64,000 nt of DNA. Origin: Microbispora catharanthi. GTDB lineage: Bacteria > Actinomycetota > Actinomycetes > Streptosporangiales > Streptosporangiaceae. Under the pieces are notes generated by a model. The model did no database searches. It saw nothing but the letters and a program-made list of their open reading frames with translations, and was not told the origin of the DNA. Below are positions 63,957 through 64,000 of the stretch, one piece after another (the stretch's first letter is position 1; every line of letters starts with the position of its first letter). Position numbers and translations under genes: made by a program. Location: contig NZ_VDMA02000010.1 in the NCBI RefSeq assembly GCF_006334915.2, positions 216,887 through 280,886 of the forward strand. The letters are read 5' to 3'.

Positions 63957-64000
63957 AGCCTTCTATCGGTTGTCAGCGAGACGACGGAAGGCGCACCAAG

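Overview
The window is very GC-rich, uses G/C-ending codons almost throughout, and carries several genes with leaderless-looking GTG/ATG starts. The order hflX, hutI, degV, comEA, comEC, holA, rpsT, lepA and the many SARP/BTAD, DUF4097, CU044_5270, DUF2277 and DUF6493 families point to a filamentous actinobacterium, most likely Streptosporangiaceae or a close relative (inference from content; no 16S or tRNA gene is present in the window).

Layout. 1-3.6 kb: end of an SCO6745-like protein, a TPR protein and an SDR oxidoreductase. 4-9.4 kb: an osmoprotectant (glycine betaine type) ABC operon with ATPase, double-length fused permease and lipoprotein receptor, then a second receptor behind a terminator. 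9.5-21.4 kb: an exported HNH-nuclease-like lipoprotein, a polytopic membrane protein, a translationally coupled SWIM zinc finger/DUF6493 pair, an ECF sigma factor with a CU044_5270 partner, an FHA domain fused to a flavin monooxygenase-like enzyme, and small conserved proteins. 21.4-27.9 kb: a minus-strand glycolate/glyoxylate operon in the order aceB-glcD-glcE-glcF-iclR with overlapping stop/start codons. 28-38.4 kb: a DUF4097 lipoprotein and two tandem copies of a divergent module, each made of an FAD-linked oxidase and a 1.1-kb-residue SARP-type regulator with an ATPase domain. The promoter regions carry 11-bp-phased direct repeats.

38.5-56.5 kb is the conserved backbone: hflX, hutI with two candidate small leader ORFs, degV, a 12-copy 8-bp minisatellite, comEA, comEC, holA, rpsT and lepA. 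It is interrupted by two insertions: an XRE/Atu4866/SDR/SDR group with a decayed SDR remnant between comEC and holA, and a MarR-MFS pair between holA and rpsT. 56.5-59.9 kb: a MOSC protein, small lipoproteins (one a second DUF4097 protein) and a chitinase-like GH18 gene that lost its 5' end.

60.3-64 kb is different in character. A much less GC-rich gene encodes a membrane-anchored NACHT NTPase, a plausible defence or conflict protein. It is followed by two small unknown genes divergent from a GntR regulator with paired palindromic operator-like sites. This looks like acquired DNA inserted next to the truncated chitinase gene, and it is the best candidate here for an undescribed system.
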